Origin: DAIODI01 sp046349255
GTDB lineage: Bacteria; Pseudomonadota; Alphaproteobacteria; Rhizobiales; Aestuariivirgaceae
DNA: 64,000 nucleotides
Direction of reading: 5' to 3'
Assembly: GCA_046349255.1 (NCBI GenBank)
Contig: JAXMCR010000003.1
Coordinates: 496,001 to 560,000 of the forward strand
Position 1 is the stretch's first letter, and every line of letters begins with the position of its first letter. The notes under the pieces are model-generated. The model was not told the origin of the DNA. It saw only the letters and a program-made list of their open reading frames with translations, and made no database searches. Made by a program: the position numbers and the translations under genes. Below, piece after piece: positions 46,936 through 57,303 of this stretch.

Positions 46936-48249
46936 ATGGCGAACCTCTTCACCGCCGCCGGGCTGGAGAGGGACGCGCCGAGGCCGCTCGCCGACCGGCT
47001 CCGCCCGCAGCGCCTCTCGGAGGTCGTGGGCCAGGACCACCTCGTCGGCGAAACCGGCGTGCTGACGAGACTGCTGAAGGCCGGCCGCATCGGCTCGATC
47101 ATCCTGTGGGGCCCTCCCGGAACGGGAAAGACGACCATCGCGCGGCTTCTCGCAGGCGAGACGAACCTCCATTTCGAGCAGCTCTCGGCGATCTTCTCCG
47201 GCGTGGCGGACCTCAAGAAGGCGTTCGACGCCGCGCGGCAGCGCCGCGAGCAGGGTCAGGGGACGCTGCTGTTCGTCGACGAGATCCACCGCTTCAACCG
47301 CGCCCAGCAGGACAGCTTCCTGCCCGTCATGGAGGACGGCACGATCACGCTCGTCGGCGCAACGACCGAGAACCCTTCGTTCGAGCTCAACGGCGCGCTT
47401 CTGTCGCGTGCGCAGGTGCTCACGCTGAACCGGCTCGGGCCGGAGGCGATGGACGTGCTCCTGAAGCGCGCCGAGGCCGTCGAGAAGCGCGCGCTGCCGC
47501 TCGATGCGGCCGCCCGCCAGCAGCTCTTCGCGATGGCCGACGGCGACGGCCGCTTCCTGTTGAACCTGATCGAGGATCTTTTCGCCTCGGTGCCGGCCGA
47601 TGCGGGCGAAATCGATTCCGCCCGCCTCGCCGAGATCGTGCAGCGCCGCGTGCCGCTCTATGACAAGTCGCGGGACGGGCACTACAACCTCATCTCCGCG
47701 CTCCACAAATCGGTGCGCGGGTCCGACCCGGACGCGGCACTCTACTGGCTCGCACGCATGCTGACGGCCGGGGAGGATCCGCTCTACCTCGCGCGACGCC
47801 TCGTGCGCATGGCGATCGAGGACATCGGTCTCGCCGACCCGCAGGCGGTGCAGCAGGCGCTGGCGGCGAAGGAAGTTTTCGACTTTCTCGGCAGTCCCGA
47901 GGGCGAGCTCGCGCTCGCGCAGGCGACGATCTACCTCGCGACCGCCCCGAAATCGAACGCCGGCTACACGGCCTGGAAGGCAGCGACGCGCCGGGCGAAG
48001 GAGACCGGCTCGCTGATGCCACCGAAGATCATCCTCAACGCGCCGACCAAGCTCATGAAGGAGCAGGAGTACGGCGCCGGCTACCGCTACGACCACGACG
48101 AGCCGGACGCCTTCTCGGGCCAGAACTACTTTCCGGACGCCATGGGCCGCGAGCGGTTCTACACGCCCGTCGAGCGCGGCTTCGAGCGCGAGATCCAGAA
48201 GCGCCTCGACTGGTGGGCAAAACTCCGCCGCGAGCGCGGCGAAGGCTGA
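46936..48249 (+). CDS. rarA: replication-associated recombination protein A (RarA/MgsA)
   Basis: 437 residues. Walker A GPPGTGKTT (residues 59-67), Walker B LLFVDEIHRF (111-120), sensor 1 LVGATTENPSFELN. The C-terminal part (tetramerisation, MgsA-type) includes EDIGLADPQA and YRYDHDEPDAFSGQNY. Acts at stalled replication forks with SSB. It lies directly after the protease gene and abuts the convergent marC gene with no gap. Confidence 0.95.
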   Translation: MANLFTAAGLERDAPRPLADRLRPQRLSEVVGQDHLVGETGVLTRLLKAGRIGSIILWGPPGTGKTTIARLLAGETNLHFEQLSAIFSGVADLKKAFDAARQRREQGQGTLLFVDEIHRFNRAQQDSFLPVMEDGTITLVGATTENPSFELNGALLSRAQVLTLNRLGPEAMDVLLKRAEAVEKRALPLDAAARQQLFAMADGDGRFLLNLIEDLFASVPADAGEIDSARLAEIVQRRVPLYDKSRDGHYNLISALHKSVRGSDPDAALYWLARMLTAGEDPLYLARRLVRMAIEDIGLADPQAVQQALAAKEVFDFLGSPEGELALAQATIYLATAPKSNAGYTAWKAATRRAKETGSLMPPKIILNAPTKLMKEQEYGAGYRYDHDEPDAFSGQNYFPDAMGRERFYTPVERGFEREIQKRLDWWAKLRRERGEG

Positions 48250-48882
48250 TCAGCCGGCGCCGCCCGACGGCCATAGGATCCGCACCGCATTCACGATCGT
48301 GTCGACCGCCACGGAGGCGAGGATCAACCCCATCACGCGGCTGACGATGTTGACGCCGGCAGTGCCGATCAACTTCACGATCCGGCTGGCCGCGAACAGC
48401 AGCACGAGCGTCAGCGCAAGCACGACCGCGATCTGGAACACGGTCTCTGCCTGCTCCATCATGTTGAACTTCGAGTTGTCGGTGAGCGTTACGGCGGCGA
48501 GCATCGCGCCGGGGCCGGCAATCGAGGGAATGGCCAGCGGATAGATGGCGGGGTCGGAGGGTGAGGTTGACAGGGCCGCCTCCTCCTTCTCCGACTTGGG
48601 CTCGCCGAACACCATCGTCAGGGCGAACAGGAACAGCACGATCCCGCCCGCGATCTCGAACGACTCCAGCCGCACGTCCATGCTGGTGAGGAGCAACTGC
48701 CCGGCGACCACGAAGAACAGGAGGATGATGAAGGCGACGATCACCGCGCGGATGGCCGTGCCGCGCGCCTGGGCCGCCGACATGCCGACGGTCGCCGCAA
48801 GGAAGATCGGCAGGGTACCCACCGGATCGATCACCACCCAGAGCGTGGTGAGGTCGTGGAACAGGTTGTCGAAGAGTTCCAT
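48250..48882 (-). CDS. MarC-family inner-membrane protein
   Basis: 210 residues with six predicted membrane helices; VIDPVGTLPIFLA near the N-terminus and IAGPGAMLAAVTL in the middle are family hallmarks. Function is unknown despite the historic 'multiple antibiotic resistance' name. Its stop is adjacent to the rarA stop. Confidence 0.88.
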   Translation of the reverse strand: MELFDNLFHDLTTLWVVIDPVGTLPIFLAATVGMSAAQARGTAIRAVIVAFIILLFFVVAGQLLLTSMDVRLESFEIAGGIVLFLFALTMVFGEPKSEKEEAALSTSPSDPAIYPLAIPSIAGPGAMLAAVTLTDNSKFNMMEQAETVFQIAVVLALTLVLLFAASRIVKLIGTAGVNIVSRVMGLILASVAVDTIVNAVRILWPSGGAG

Positions 48883-48905
48883 GGGGGGCTTGGACCTTGC
48901 GGGGA

Positions 48906-50678
48906 TCAGCGGGCGGACGTCTTGCGCCTGGGGGCGGGAGGTTCGGTCAGTTCGCCGGCCTTGAGAAGCTTTGCGAACAGACCGTTGGCCTTGCTCAAGG
49001 CGCGGAACGAGCCTTGCTCGACGATCCGCCCCTTGTCCATCACGAGGATCAGGTCGGCGTTGCGCACCGTGGAAAGACGATGCGCGATTACGAACGTGGT
49101 CCGTCCAGCCCGCAGGCGGTCGAGCGCCTTTTTCACCAGCGCCTCGGTGGCGTTGTCGAGCGCGCTCGTCGCCTCGTCGAGGATCAGGATCGGCGCGTTC
49201 TTCAGGATCGCGCGGGCGATCGCCAGGCGCTGGCGCTCGCCTCCCGACAGTGCGCTGCCGCGTTCGCCGATGCGGAAGGCGAGGCCGCCCGGCTTGTCGG
49301 CGATGAAGCCCATCGCCTCCGCCTCCCGCGCCGCCGCCTCGATCTCGGCGTCGCTCGCCGTGGGCCGCCCGATGGCGATGTTTTCCGCAATCGAGCGGTT
49401 GAACAGCCCCGCGTCCTGGAACACGACAGCGATGCTGGCGCGCAGCGACTCGAGTGTTATGGAGCGGATGTCGTGCCCGTCGATCGAGATCGCCCCCTCC
49501 TGCGGATCGCGCAACCGTTGCAGGAGCGCCAGCGCCGTCGACTTTCCTGCACCGGTCGGTCCAACGAGGGCGATCGTCTGGCCGGGCTTCGCATGGAATG
49601 CAAGATCGCTAACGCCTTGAGTCGAGCGCGGGAAACGGTAGCTCACGTGATCGTAGACGACGTCGCCCCGCACATCGGCCAGCGGCCTGGCATCGGGCGC
49701 ATCGGCAATCTCGGGTGGCTCGTCGAGCAGTTCGAAGAACGCCTCGAGTTGCGGGCGCTGCCGGAACAACCGCGTGACGAAGCCGGACAGCTGGTCGAGC
49801 CGGCCGATCATCAGCGTCGCGAAGCCGGTGAAGCTCACGATCTCGCCCGCCGTGACGCCTTGCGTCTGCGACAGGTAAATCCCGACCGCGATCACCGCCA
49901 GCATCGCGACGGTCGAGGCGGCCTTCTGCAAGACGGTGAGGATCGCCCACCACGTCAGCACCGGGTATTGGGCGGCGAGGAGCTGGTTCATGAGTTCACG
50001 CACCGCCTGCGCCTCCGCGGCGAGCCGGGTGTAGCTCTGGACCACGGTGACGTTCCCCACGACGTCGCCGAGCCGGCCGAAGAGCTCCTGGCTGTAGCGT
50101 TCGACCGAGGACTGCCCGGCCTGCGTCTTGCGCATCACCAGCGCGTTGAGCAGCGTGTAGAGGACGGCGAGCACCGCGAGGATCACCGCCATCCACGGGT
50201 TCATGCGGAGCGCCGTCGGCACCAGCAGCACGAGGCCGAAGAGTGCGGACGCATGCTCACGGAACGCCGAGAGCCACAGCGCGAAGAGATTGTCGGCCCC
50301 GGTCAACATGACGGCAGCCACGCGGGAGGAGCCGCGGTCCGCGTGGTAGCCGACGGGCAGCGTCAGCGACTTCTCGAACGCCGTGGCGAGGACGGACAGG
50401 CGGGCGCGGTGCGCCAAACGGTCAGCCTGCGCCGCGATCAGCGCCGCCATGACGATGCCCGCGAGCGCGGCTGCGGCCCAGAAGCCCAGAAGCCGCCACG
50501 GCTGGCCGTGGGTGGAGATCGCGTCGATGATCCGTCCAAGGAGGATCGGCTCGAGGAGCTGCAGCGCGGCCACCACGAGGCCGGCGAGCGTCAGGCCGAG
50601 CGCGGTGCGCCGGTCCGAGCCCAGCAGCGACAGGGCCCGGCGGTAGATCTGCGATAGCGTGAGGGAAGCCCCGGGCAT
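48906..50678 (-). CDS. ndvA: ABC exporter resembling cyclic beta-1,2-glucan transporters (NdvA/ChvA)
   Basis: 590 residues from ATG 50678; an ATG at 50747 would run into the crcB start and is rejected. A six-helix membrane domain (to ~residue 310) includes AQYPVLTWWAI and GFATLMIGRLDQL, shared with NdvA/ChvA. The ATPase domain has Walker A GPTGAGKST, signature LSGGERQRLAIARAIL and Walker B ILILDEATSALD. NdvA exports periplasmic cyclic glucan needed for osmoadaptation and plant infection. No glucan synthase (ndvB) is in the window, so the substrate is inferred from resemblance; a lipid exporter is the alternative. Confidence 0.75.
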   Translation of the reverse strand: MPGASLTLSQIYRRALSLLGSDRRTALGLTLAGLVVAALQLLEPILLGRIIDAISTHGQPWRLLGFWAAAALAGIVMAALIAAQADRLAHRARLSVLATAFEKSLTLPVGYHADRGSSRVAAVMLTGADNLFALWLSAFREHASALFGLVLLVPTALRMNPWMAVILAVLAVLYTLLNALVMRKTQAGQSSVERYSQELFGRLGDVVGNVTVVQSYTRLAAEAQAVRELMNQLLAAQYPVLTWWAILTVLQKAASTVAMLAVIAVGIYLSQTQGVTAGEIVSFTGFATLMIGRLDQLSGFVTRLFRQRPQLEAFFELLDEPPEIADAPDARPLADVRGDVVYDHVSYRFPRSTQGVSDLAFHAKPGQTIALVGPTGAGKSTALALLQRLRDPQEGAISIDGHDIRSITLESLRASIAVVFQDAGLFNRSIAENIAIGRPTASDAEIEAAAREAEAMGFIADKPGGLAFRIGERGSALSGGERQRLAIARAILKNAPILILDEATSALDNATEALVKKALDRLRAGRTTFVIAHRLSTVRNADLILVMDKGRIVEQGSFRALSKANGLFAKLLKAGELTEPPAPRRKTSAR

Positions 50679-50745
50679 GAAGAGCTGCTGAGCGGTTGAG
50701 CGCGCCTTGATTGTCTTAGCGGCGGCGACGCGATATAGCCAGCCC

Positions 50746-51126
50746 ATGCCGATGATCGTGTGGATTGCCGTCGGCGGGGCGCTGGGGTCGGTGGCCCGCT
50801 ATTTCGTGAACGTGTGGGCTGGCCGCCTGCTCGGGCCGGATTTCCCGTACGGCACGCTCACGGTGAACATCGTCGGTTCGTTCGTGATGGGCTTCCTCAT
50901 CGCCATGATGGCGCTGAAGGTGCAGGTGTCGCAGGAGGTGCGCGCGTTCCTGACGACCGGCATCCTCGGCGGTTTCACCACGTTCTCCGCCTTCTCCCTC
51001 GATTTCGCGACGCTGGTCGAGCGCCGGTCGTTCGAGCTCGCCGGCGTATACCTTGTTGCCTCCGTCGGGGTGTCGCTGCTCGCCATCTTCGCAGGCCTCA
51101 AGGCCGGGCGGATGCTGTTCTCGTGA
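50746..51126 (+). CDS. crcB: fluoride channel CrcB/Fluc
   Basis: 126 residues from ATG 50746 (another ATG at 50752). Four membrane helices with GGALGSVARYF, GTLTVNIVGSFVMG and TGILGGFTTFSAFS, the family core with the Asn and Phe residues of the fluoride pore. Exports toxic fluoride. First gene of a four-gene operon with overlapping ends; only 67 bases separate it from the divergent exporter. Confidence 0.95.
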   Translation: MPMIVWIAVGGALGSVARYFVNVWAGRLLGPDFPYGTLTVNIVGSFVMGFLIAMMALKVQVSQEVRAFLTTGILGGFTTFSAFSLDFATLVERRSFELAGVYLVASVGVSLLAIFAGLKAGRMLFS

Positions 51127-52094
51127 GCGCCGCGGCCGAGCACCGGATCGTCGAGGCGGGCGAGGAAGGCATGCGTCTTGACCGCTGGTTTCACGTGCAT
51201 TTTCCGGCTCTTACCCACGCCTATCTCAACAAGCTTCTGAGGACCGGACAGGTGCGTGTCGATGGCGCGCGCGCCAAGGCCAACGCCCGCCTCGCGGAAG
51301 GCCAGACGGTGCGTATCCCGCCGCTACAGTTCGAGATGCGCGCGGCGGATGCGCCGGGCGAAGGCGTGCGGCCGCTCTCCCCGAAGGACCGGGCGCTGCT
51401 CAAGGATCTGACGCTCTACGAGGACGCGGACGTGATCGTCCTCAACAAGCCGCCGGGACTTGCCGTCCAGGGCGGGACGAAGACCGTCCGGCACATCGAC
51501 GGGTTGCTCGAGTCGTGGGGCCTCGAACTCGGCGAGCGCCCGCGCCTCGTGCACCGCCTCGACCGCGACACGTCGGGCGTTCTGGTCATCGCCAAGCGCC
51601 GCCACGTCGCCTCGGCGCTCGGCAAGCTGTTCGCCACACGCGCGGTCAGCAAAACCTATTGGGCAGTCGTGCCGGGCCTTCCGAGTCCGCGCCAGGGGAC
51701 GATCGACGCGCCGCTGGTCAAGGCCAAGGGCGCCGACCAGGACCGCGTCCGGCTTGCCGAGAAGGGCGAGGAGGGGGCGCAGAAGGCGATCACCCACTAC
51801 GAGGTGATCGACCACGCCGGACATGCCTTCGCGTTGCTGGAGGTGAACCCGGTCACTGGTCGCCAGCACCAGATCCGCGCGCACCTCGCGCTCATCGGCC
51901 ATCCGATCCTCGGCGACAACAAGTACGAGGGGGACCGCGCCGTGCCTGCCGCGATCGACAACCGGCTCCACCTCCATGCCCGCCGCATCGCCTTCCCGCA
52001 CCCGCGCACCGGCAAGACGATTGAGGTGACGGCGCCGCTGCCGCCGGTGCTGCGCAAGACGTTCGACGCGCTCGGCTTCGAGGGGGTGCGCTGA
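51123..52094 (+). CDS. RluA-family pseudouridine synthase (RluC-like)
   Basis: 323 residues from GTG 51123, overlapping the crcB stop (GTGA). An N-terminal S4 RNA-binding domain (residues ~15-70) precedes the catalytic domain with HRLDRDTSGVLVIAK; Asp147 is the nucleophile. Most like RluC/RluD enzymes that modify 23S rRNA, but the target cannot be fixed. Confidence 0.9.
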   Translation: MSAAAEHRIVEAGEEGMRLDRWFHVHFPALTHAYLNKLLRTGQVRVDGARAKANARLAEGQTVRIPPLQFEMRAADAPGEGVRPLSPKDRALLKDLTLYEDADVIVLNKPPGLAVQGGTKTVRHIDGLLESWGLELGERPRLVHRLDRDTSGVLVIAKRRHVASALGKLFATRAVSKTYWAVVPGLPSPRQGTIDAPLVKAKGADQDRVRLAEKGEEGAQKAITHYEVIDHAGHAFALLEVNPVTGRQHQIRAHLALIGHPILGDNKYEGDRAVPAAIDNRLHLHARRIAFPHPRTGKTIEVTAPLPPVLRKTFDALGFEGVR

Positions 52095-52768
52095 TGGCGC
52101 TCGTCATCTTCGATTGCGACGGCACCATCGTCGACAGCCAGGCGATTATTGTCGCGGCCATGGCGAAGGCGTTCGAGGCGTTCGGCCTCAAGGATCCGGG
52201 CCGCGAGGCGACCCTCTCGATCGTCGGCCTGTCGCTCAAGGAGGCCGTCCGCGCGCTGCTCCCCGACGCGGACGAAGCGTTCGTCGCTCAGCTCGCGGAA
52301 GGCTATCGCCAGGCTTACCTCTCCCTGAAGCAGGATCCGGCGCTGCAGGACGCGCTCTACCCGGGCGCCCGGGAGACGATCACGCTGCTGGGGGATCGCC
52401 GTGACCTTAAACTCGGCATCGCCACCGGCAAGTCGCGCCGCGGGGTGAAAACCCTTCTGGAACGCGAGGGCTTTACCGGGCTTTTCGTCACGATCCAGAC
52501 GGCGGACGACGCACCGTCGAAGCCCCACCCCGCGATGGTCCGGCAGGCCATGGCAGAGGCCGGAGCGGAGCCCGAGGAGACGATGATGATCGGCGACACC
52601 ACGTACGACATCGCCATGGCGCTTGCTGCGCGCGCCAGGGCCATCGGCGTGACCTGGGGCTACCACGCACCCGACCAGCTCGTCGCCGCCGGCTCCCATG
52701 CGCTTGTCGAGCGGTTCGCCGACCTTCCCGGCGTGATCGACGGCTGGTCAGCGGGGAAGCGCCCGTGA
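52094..52768 (+). CDS. HAD-superfamily phosphatase (Gph/PGP-like)
   Basis: 224 residues; ATG overlaps the previous stop (TGATG). Motif I is FDCDGTIVDS with Asp7 and Asp9; motif II is IATGKSRRG; motif III/IV are KPHPAM and MIGDTTYDIAMALAARA. Resembles phosphoglycolate phosphatases; the substrate is not certain. Confidence 0.9.
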   Translation: MALVIFDCDGTIVDSQAIIVAAMAKAFEAFGLKDPGREATLSIVGLSLKEAVRALLPDADEAFVAQLAEGYRQAYLSLKQDPALQDALYPGARETITLLGDRRDLKLGIATGKSRRGVKTLLEREGFTGLFVTIQTADDAPSKPHPAMVRQAMAEAGAEPEETMMIGDTTYDIAMALAARARAIGVTWGYHAPDQLVAAGSHALVERFADLPGVIDGWSAGKRP

Positions 52769-53523
52769 GCGGCGGCAGCAACGGCAGCGGGAACGGGCAC
52801 GCGCCGCCGAAACCGGAGACTGCCGGCCCGAAGCGCTTCTACAAGGAGGTCGCCACGCGGCGGGAGGAGGGCGGCTACGCGGTGACGCTCGACGGCCGGC
52901 CAGTGCGCACGCCGAAGAAGCTGCGCCTCGACCTCCCGAACGAAGCGCTGGCCGAAGCCGTCGCGGGTGAGTGGCGCGAACAGGGCGACACGGTGAAGCC
53001 TGCCTCGATGCCGCTGACGCGCCTCGCCAACACGGCGATCGACCTGATCGCGGCAGACCCGACGCCAGCCGTCGACGAGATCATCGCCTACGCCGGGAAC
53101 GATCTCCTGTGCTACCGGGCCGAGGGGCCAGTGTCCCTCGTAGCGCGTCAGGCGGCAGCCTGGGACCCGCTCCTCGCCTGGGCCCGCGAACTCCTCGGCT
53201 CGCCGTTCGAGATCACCGAAGGGATCGTTCATCGCCCGCAGCTCGCTGCGACGATCGCCGCCGTGCGGGCCCGCGTCGAGAGGATGAACCCGTTCGTGCT
53301 GGCGGGTCTCCAGACCGCCACCACGCTGACCGGGTCGGCGGTGCTGGCGCTGGCGGTCCTGATGGAAGCCGCCGACGCCGCGAACGCCTGGACCACCGCC
53401 CACGTGGACGAGGCCTGGCAGGCCGACCAGTGGGGGACGGACGCCGAAGCCGCCCAGCGCCTTTCTGCCCGCAAGGCGGAATTCCTGGCGGCTGCCCTGT
53501 TCATGCGGCTTTCGGCGCATTGA
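52765..53523 (+). CDS. ATP12-family F1-ATPase assembly chaperone
   Basis: 252 residues from GTG 52765 (GTGA overlap). Family features are KRFYKEV, GYAVTLDGRPVRTPKK, LPLTRLANTAID-like (here MPLTRLANTAID) and AYAGNDLLCYRA. In mitochondria ATP12 binds the F1 alpha subunit before assembly; alphaproteobacteria carry the bacterial homologue. A glycine/serine-rich N-terminal stretch (SGGSNGSGNGHA) is not conserved. Confidence 0.92.
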   Translation: MSGGSNGSGNGHAPPKPETAGPKRFYKEVATRREEGGYAVTLDGRPVRTPKKLRLDLPNEALAEAVAGEWREQGDTVKPASMPLTRLANTAIDLIAADPTPAVDEIIAYAGNDLLCYRAEGPVSLVARQAAAWDPLLAWARELLGSPFEITEGIVHRPQLAATIAAVRARVERMNPFVLAGLQTATTLTGSAVLALAVLMEAADAANAWTTAHVDEAWQADQWGTDAEAAQRLSARKAEFLAAALFMRLSAH

Positions 53524-53609
53524 CCAATCCGCACGAGGCCGTTTCATCGCGTCCGGCGGGGTGCTAAAGCCTCACCTTCCAGTCAAGTTCGAACGGCGCC
53601 GGGTCACAC

Positions 53610-55142
<1,533 letters not shown>

Positions 55143-55163
55143 CCCCCTGATCGGGTTTGGGAA

Positions 55164-56303
55164 ATGCCGCGTGAAAATCCGTTCGTCCTGCTCGAGGACC
55201 GGCTTGCCGGCCGGGTCCGGCACTACGAGCGGCCGCTCGAACTCCTGACCGCGTGGGAGCCGTCCGAGGTCGACCGCGTGCTCGACCGCATGGAGGCGCT
55301 GAAGAAGGCGGGCCGCGAGCTTGCCGGCTACTTCGCCTACGAACTGGGCTACGTGCTCGAACCGAAGCTTGCGCCGCTGTTGCCGACGGAGCGGCGCGTG
55401 CCGCTGATCCGGTTTGCGGCCTTCGAGGGTCACGACCAGCGCGACCTGCCGGCAGCGAAGGCGCAGCCGAAGGTGACGAGCCTTACGCCCGCCTGGACGC
55501 GGGAGGAGTACGTCGCGCGGTTCCGCCGCGTGATCGAGTACATCCACGCGGGCGACGTGTACCAGATCAACCTCACGTTCCCGCAGTACGGCCGCCTCGA
55601 GGGCGATCCCGTGTCGCTCTATGCGGCGCTGCGCGCCCGCCAGCCGGTGGCGCACGGCGGCATGGTGGCGCTCGGCGAGGAGACGATCGTGTCGCTCTCC
55701 CCCGAACTGTTCTTCGACCTGTCGGACAACGTGCTGCGCAGCCGCCCGATGAAGGGCACGGCGCGCCGCGGCCTCGCCCCGCTCGAGGACATGATGATCG
55801 CCCGGGACCTCAAGGAGGACGAGAAGCAGCGCGCCGAGAACCTGATGATCGTCGACCTCCTGCGCAACGACATCGGGCGGCTCTCGAAGATCGGCAGCGT
55901 GCGCGTGCCCGACCTCTTCACCGTCGAGACCTACCCGACGCTGCACCAGATGACCTCGACCGTTCAGGGCGAGATGAACACCGATCTCTCGATCCGCGAC
56001 GTGCTCGTCGGCCTGTTCCCTTGCGGCTCGGTGACGGGCGCGCCGAAAATTCGCGCCATGGAGATCATCCGCGAACTCGAGACGGCGCCGCGCGGCGTCT
56101 ACTGCGGCGGCATCGGGCGCATTTCACCGGACGGTTCGATGCACTTCAACGTCGCGATCCGTACGCTGACGGTCTTTCCGGACAACGCCTTCACGCTTAA
56201 CGTCGGCTCGGGCCTCGTGGCCGATTCAAGGGCCGTCTCGGAGTACGACGAATGCCTGCTCAAGGCCCGGTTCCTCACCGGGAGCTCGATGACTTCGGCC
56301 TGA
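55164..56303 (+). CDS. pabB: aminodeoxychorismate synthase component I
   Basis: 379 residues, a short form lacking much of the N-terminal domain. Lys197 in PMKGTARRG is the PabB-type nucleophile, which separates it from anthranilate synthase (PIAGT). Chorismate-binding motifs include ENLMIVDLLRNDIGR and GSVTGAPKIRAMEIIRELE. Makes aminodeoxychorismate for folate. Its 3' end overlaps pabC by 52 bases. Confidence 0.93.
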   Translation: MPRENPFVLLEDRLAGRVRHYERPLELLTAWEPSEVDRVLDRMEALKKAGRELAGYFAYELGYVLEPKLAPLLPTERRVPLIRFAAFEGHDQRDLPAAKAQPKVTSLTPAWTREEYVARFRRVIEYIHAGDVYQINLTFPQYGRLEGDPVSLYAALRARQPVAHGGMVALGEETIVSLSPELFFDLSDNVLRSRPMKGTARRGLAPLEDMMIARDLKEDEKQRAENLMIVDLLRNDIGRLSKIGSVRVPDLFTVETYPTLHQMTSTVQGEMNTDLSIRDVLVGLFPCGSVTGAPKIRAMEIIRELETAPRGVYCGGIGRISPDGSMHFNVAIRTLTVFPDNAFTLNVGSGLVADSRAVSEYDECLLKARFLTGSSMTSA

Positions 56304-56923
56304 TCGAGACGATGCTGTGGACGGCGACGGAGGGCATCGCGCTCCTCCCGTACCACATGGCGCGCCTGGCGCGATCTTCAAAGGCGCTCGAGTTCCGGCA
56401 CGACCAGGCCGCGGTCGACGCTGCAATCGCCTCGGCGATCGCTGCCGAGCAGCCGGCGACGCGCCTCAGGGTGAGGCTCGTCGCCCATCCCGACGGTCGC
56501 GTGAAGGCGACAGCGCAGCCCGAGGCACCAGTTGCCCCCGGCACGATCTGGAAGGTCGCGATTGCCCGCACCCGGCTCGATCCGGACGATCCGCTGATCC
56601 ACCACAAGACGACGCGGCGCGCGCACTACGATGACGAACGCGTCCGGCTGAAGCGGGAGCAGGGCGCGGATGAGGCGCTGTTCCTGAACGAGCGCGGCGA
56701 CATCTGCGAAGGGTCGATTACCACCGTTTTCGCAGAGCGACACGGAACGCTTTACACGCCGCCGGCAGAACTCGGGTTGCTGCCGGGTGTCTTGCGCGAG
56801 AGCCTGCTCGACCTCGGTCGGGCACATGCTCACCCCATAACGTACGAGGACCTGAAGAGAGGTTTTTTCGTGGGCAATGCCGTTCGCGGCTTAATTCGAG
56901 CGGCGCTGCTCTCCACCGACTAG
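56252..56923 (+). CDS. pabC: aminodeoxychorismate lyase-like class IV aminotransferase
   Basis: 223 residues. ATG 56252 gives the family start FGLIETMLW...LPYHMARLARS; the next ATG (56312) would lose it. Lys119 in HHKTTRRAHYD binds PLP; NERGDICEGSITTVF is the cofactor loop. Turns aminodeoxychorismate into p-aminobenzoate. The 52-base overlap with pabB fits the many alphaproteobacterial PabB-PabC fusions. Confidence 0.88.
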   Translation: MPAQGPVPHRELDDFGLIETMLWTATEGIALLPYHMARLARSSKALEFRHDQAAVDAAIASAIAAEQPATRLRVRLVAHPDGRVKATAQPEAPVAPGTIWKVAIARTRLDPDDPLIHHKTTRRAHYDDERVRLKREQGADEALFLNERGDICEGSITTVFAERHGTLYTPPAELGLLPGVLRESLLDLGRAHAHPITYEDLKRGFFVGNAVRGLIRAALLSTD

Positions 56924-57007
56924 ATAGAAATACGAGCAATTCGCCGATGCAAACTTAACGTTGCGGTATATTTCGGTTGAGGCGAGTGTAAAAAAGATTA
57001 CAGTGAA

Positions 57008-57032
57008 CGCGTGTCAAGTTTCTTGGCACGCG
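57008..57032 (+). promoter_or_regulatory. 11-bp hairpin just before a small secreted-protein gene
   Basis: CGCGTGTCAAG and CTTGGCACGCG pair (one G-U) around TTT, ending six bases before AGGAGG. A possible promoter TTGAGG-N16-TACAGT (56977-57004) would start the transcript almost at the stem, so this is a 5' stabilising hairpin or an operator. Confidence 0.5.
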
Positions 57033-57049
57033 AAACCAGGAGGATATCC

Positions 57050-57253
57050 ATGAGCACGATCCGCAATTTGACGGCACTTGCGGTCGGTGGATTGCTGTTT
57101 GCGACGACAGCAGCAATGGCAGCAACACCCGAGATCACGGTGCATCCGGGCAACGGCAACTGCAACGCCGCGGCGACGCACTGCTACGTCGACGGCCAGA
57201 AACTCTACACCTGCACGGACAAGTTCTGCGGCAACTGGGAAGTCTTCAAGTAA
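57050..57253 (+). CDS. small secreted four-cysteine protein
   Basis: 67 residues from ATG 57050, with a perfect AGGAGG six bases upstream; an earlier in-frame GTG (57011) lies in the hairpin and lacks a site. A signal peptide covers about residues 1-24 (cleavage after AMA). The mature ~43 residues hold four cysteines (NGNC, THC, YTC, KFC), suited to two disulphides, and end in GNWEVFK. I do not recognise a named family. It is followed by a hairpin terminator. Confidence 0.8.
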   Translation: MSTIRNLTALAVGGLLFATTAAMAATPEITVHPGNGNCNAAATHCYVDGQKLYTCTDKFCGNWEVFK

Positions 57254-57271
57254 TCCCACCCGACTTCGTAT

Positions 57272-57303
57272 CGCCCCGGAGTAACGACCGGGGCGGTTGC
57301 ATT
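57272..57303 (+). terminator. probable terminator
   Basis: CGCCCCGG (57272-57279) and CCGGGGCG (57288-57295), then GTTGCATTT. It lies between the small secreted gene and the convergent end of rimO. The T-run is weak. Confidence 0.55.

Noticed and set aside
50679..50745. Fluoride riboswitch before crcB
   Set aside because: Only 67 bases separate it from the divergent exporter gene and the conserved riboswitch core is not visible.
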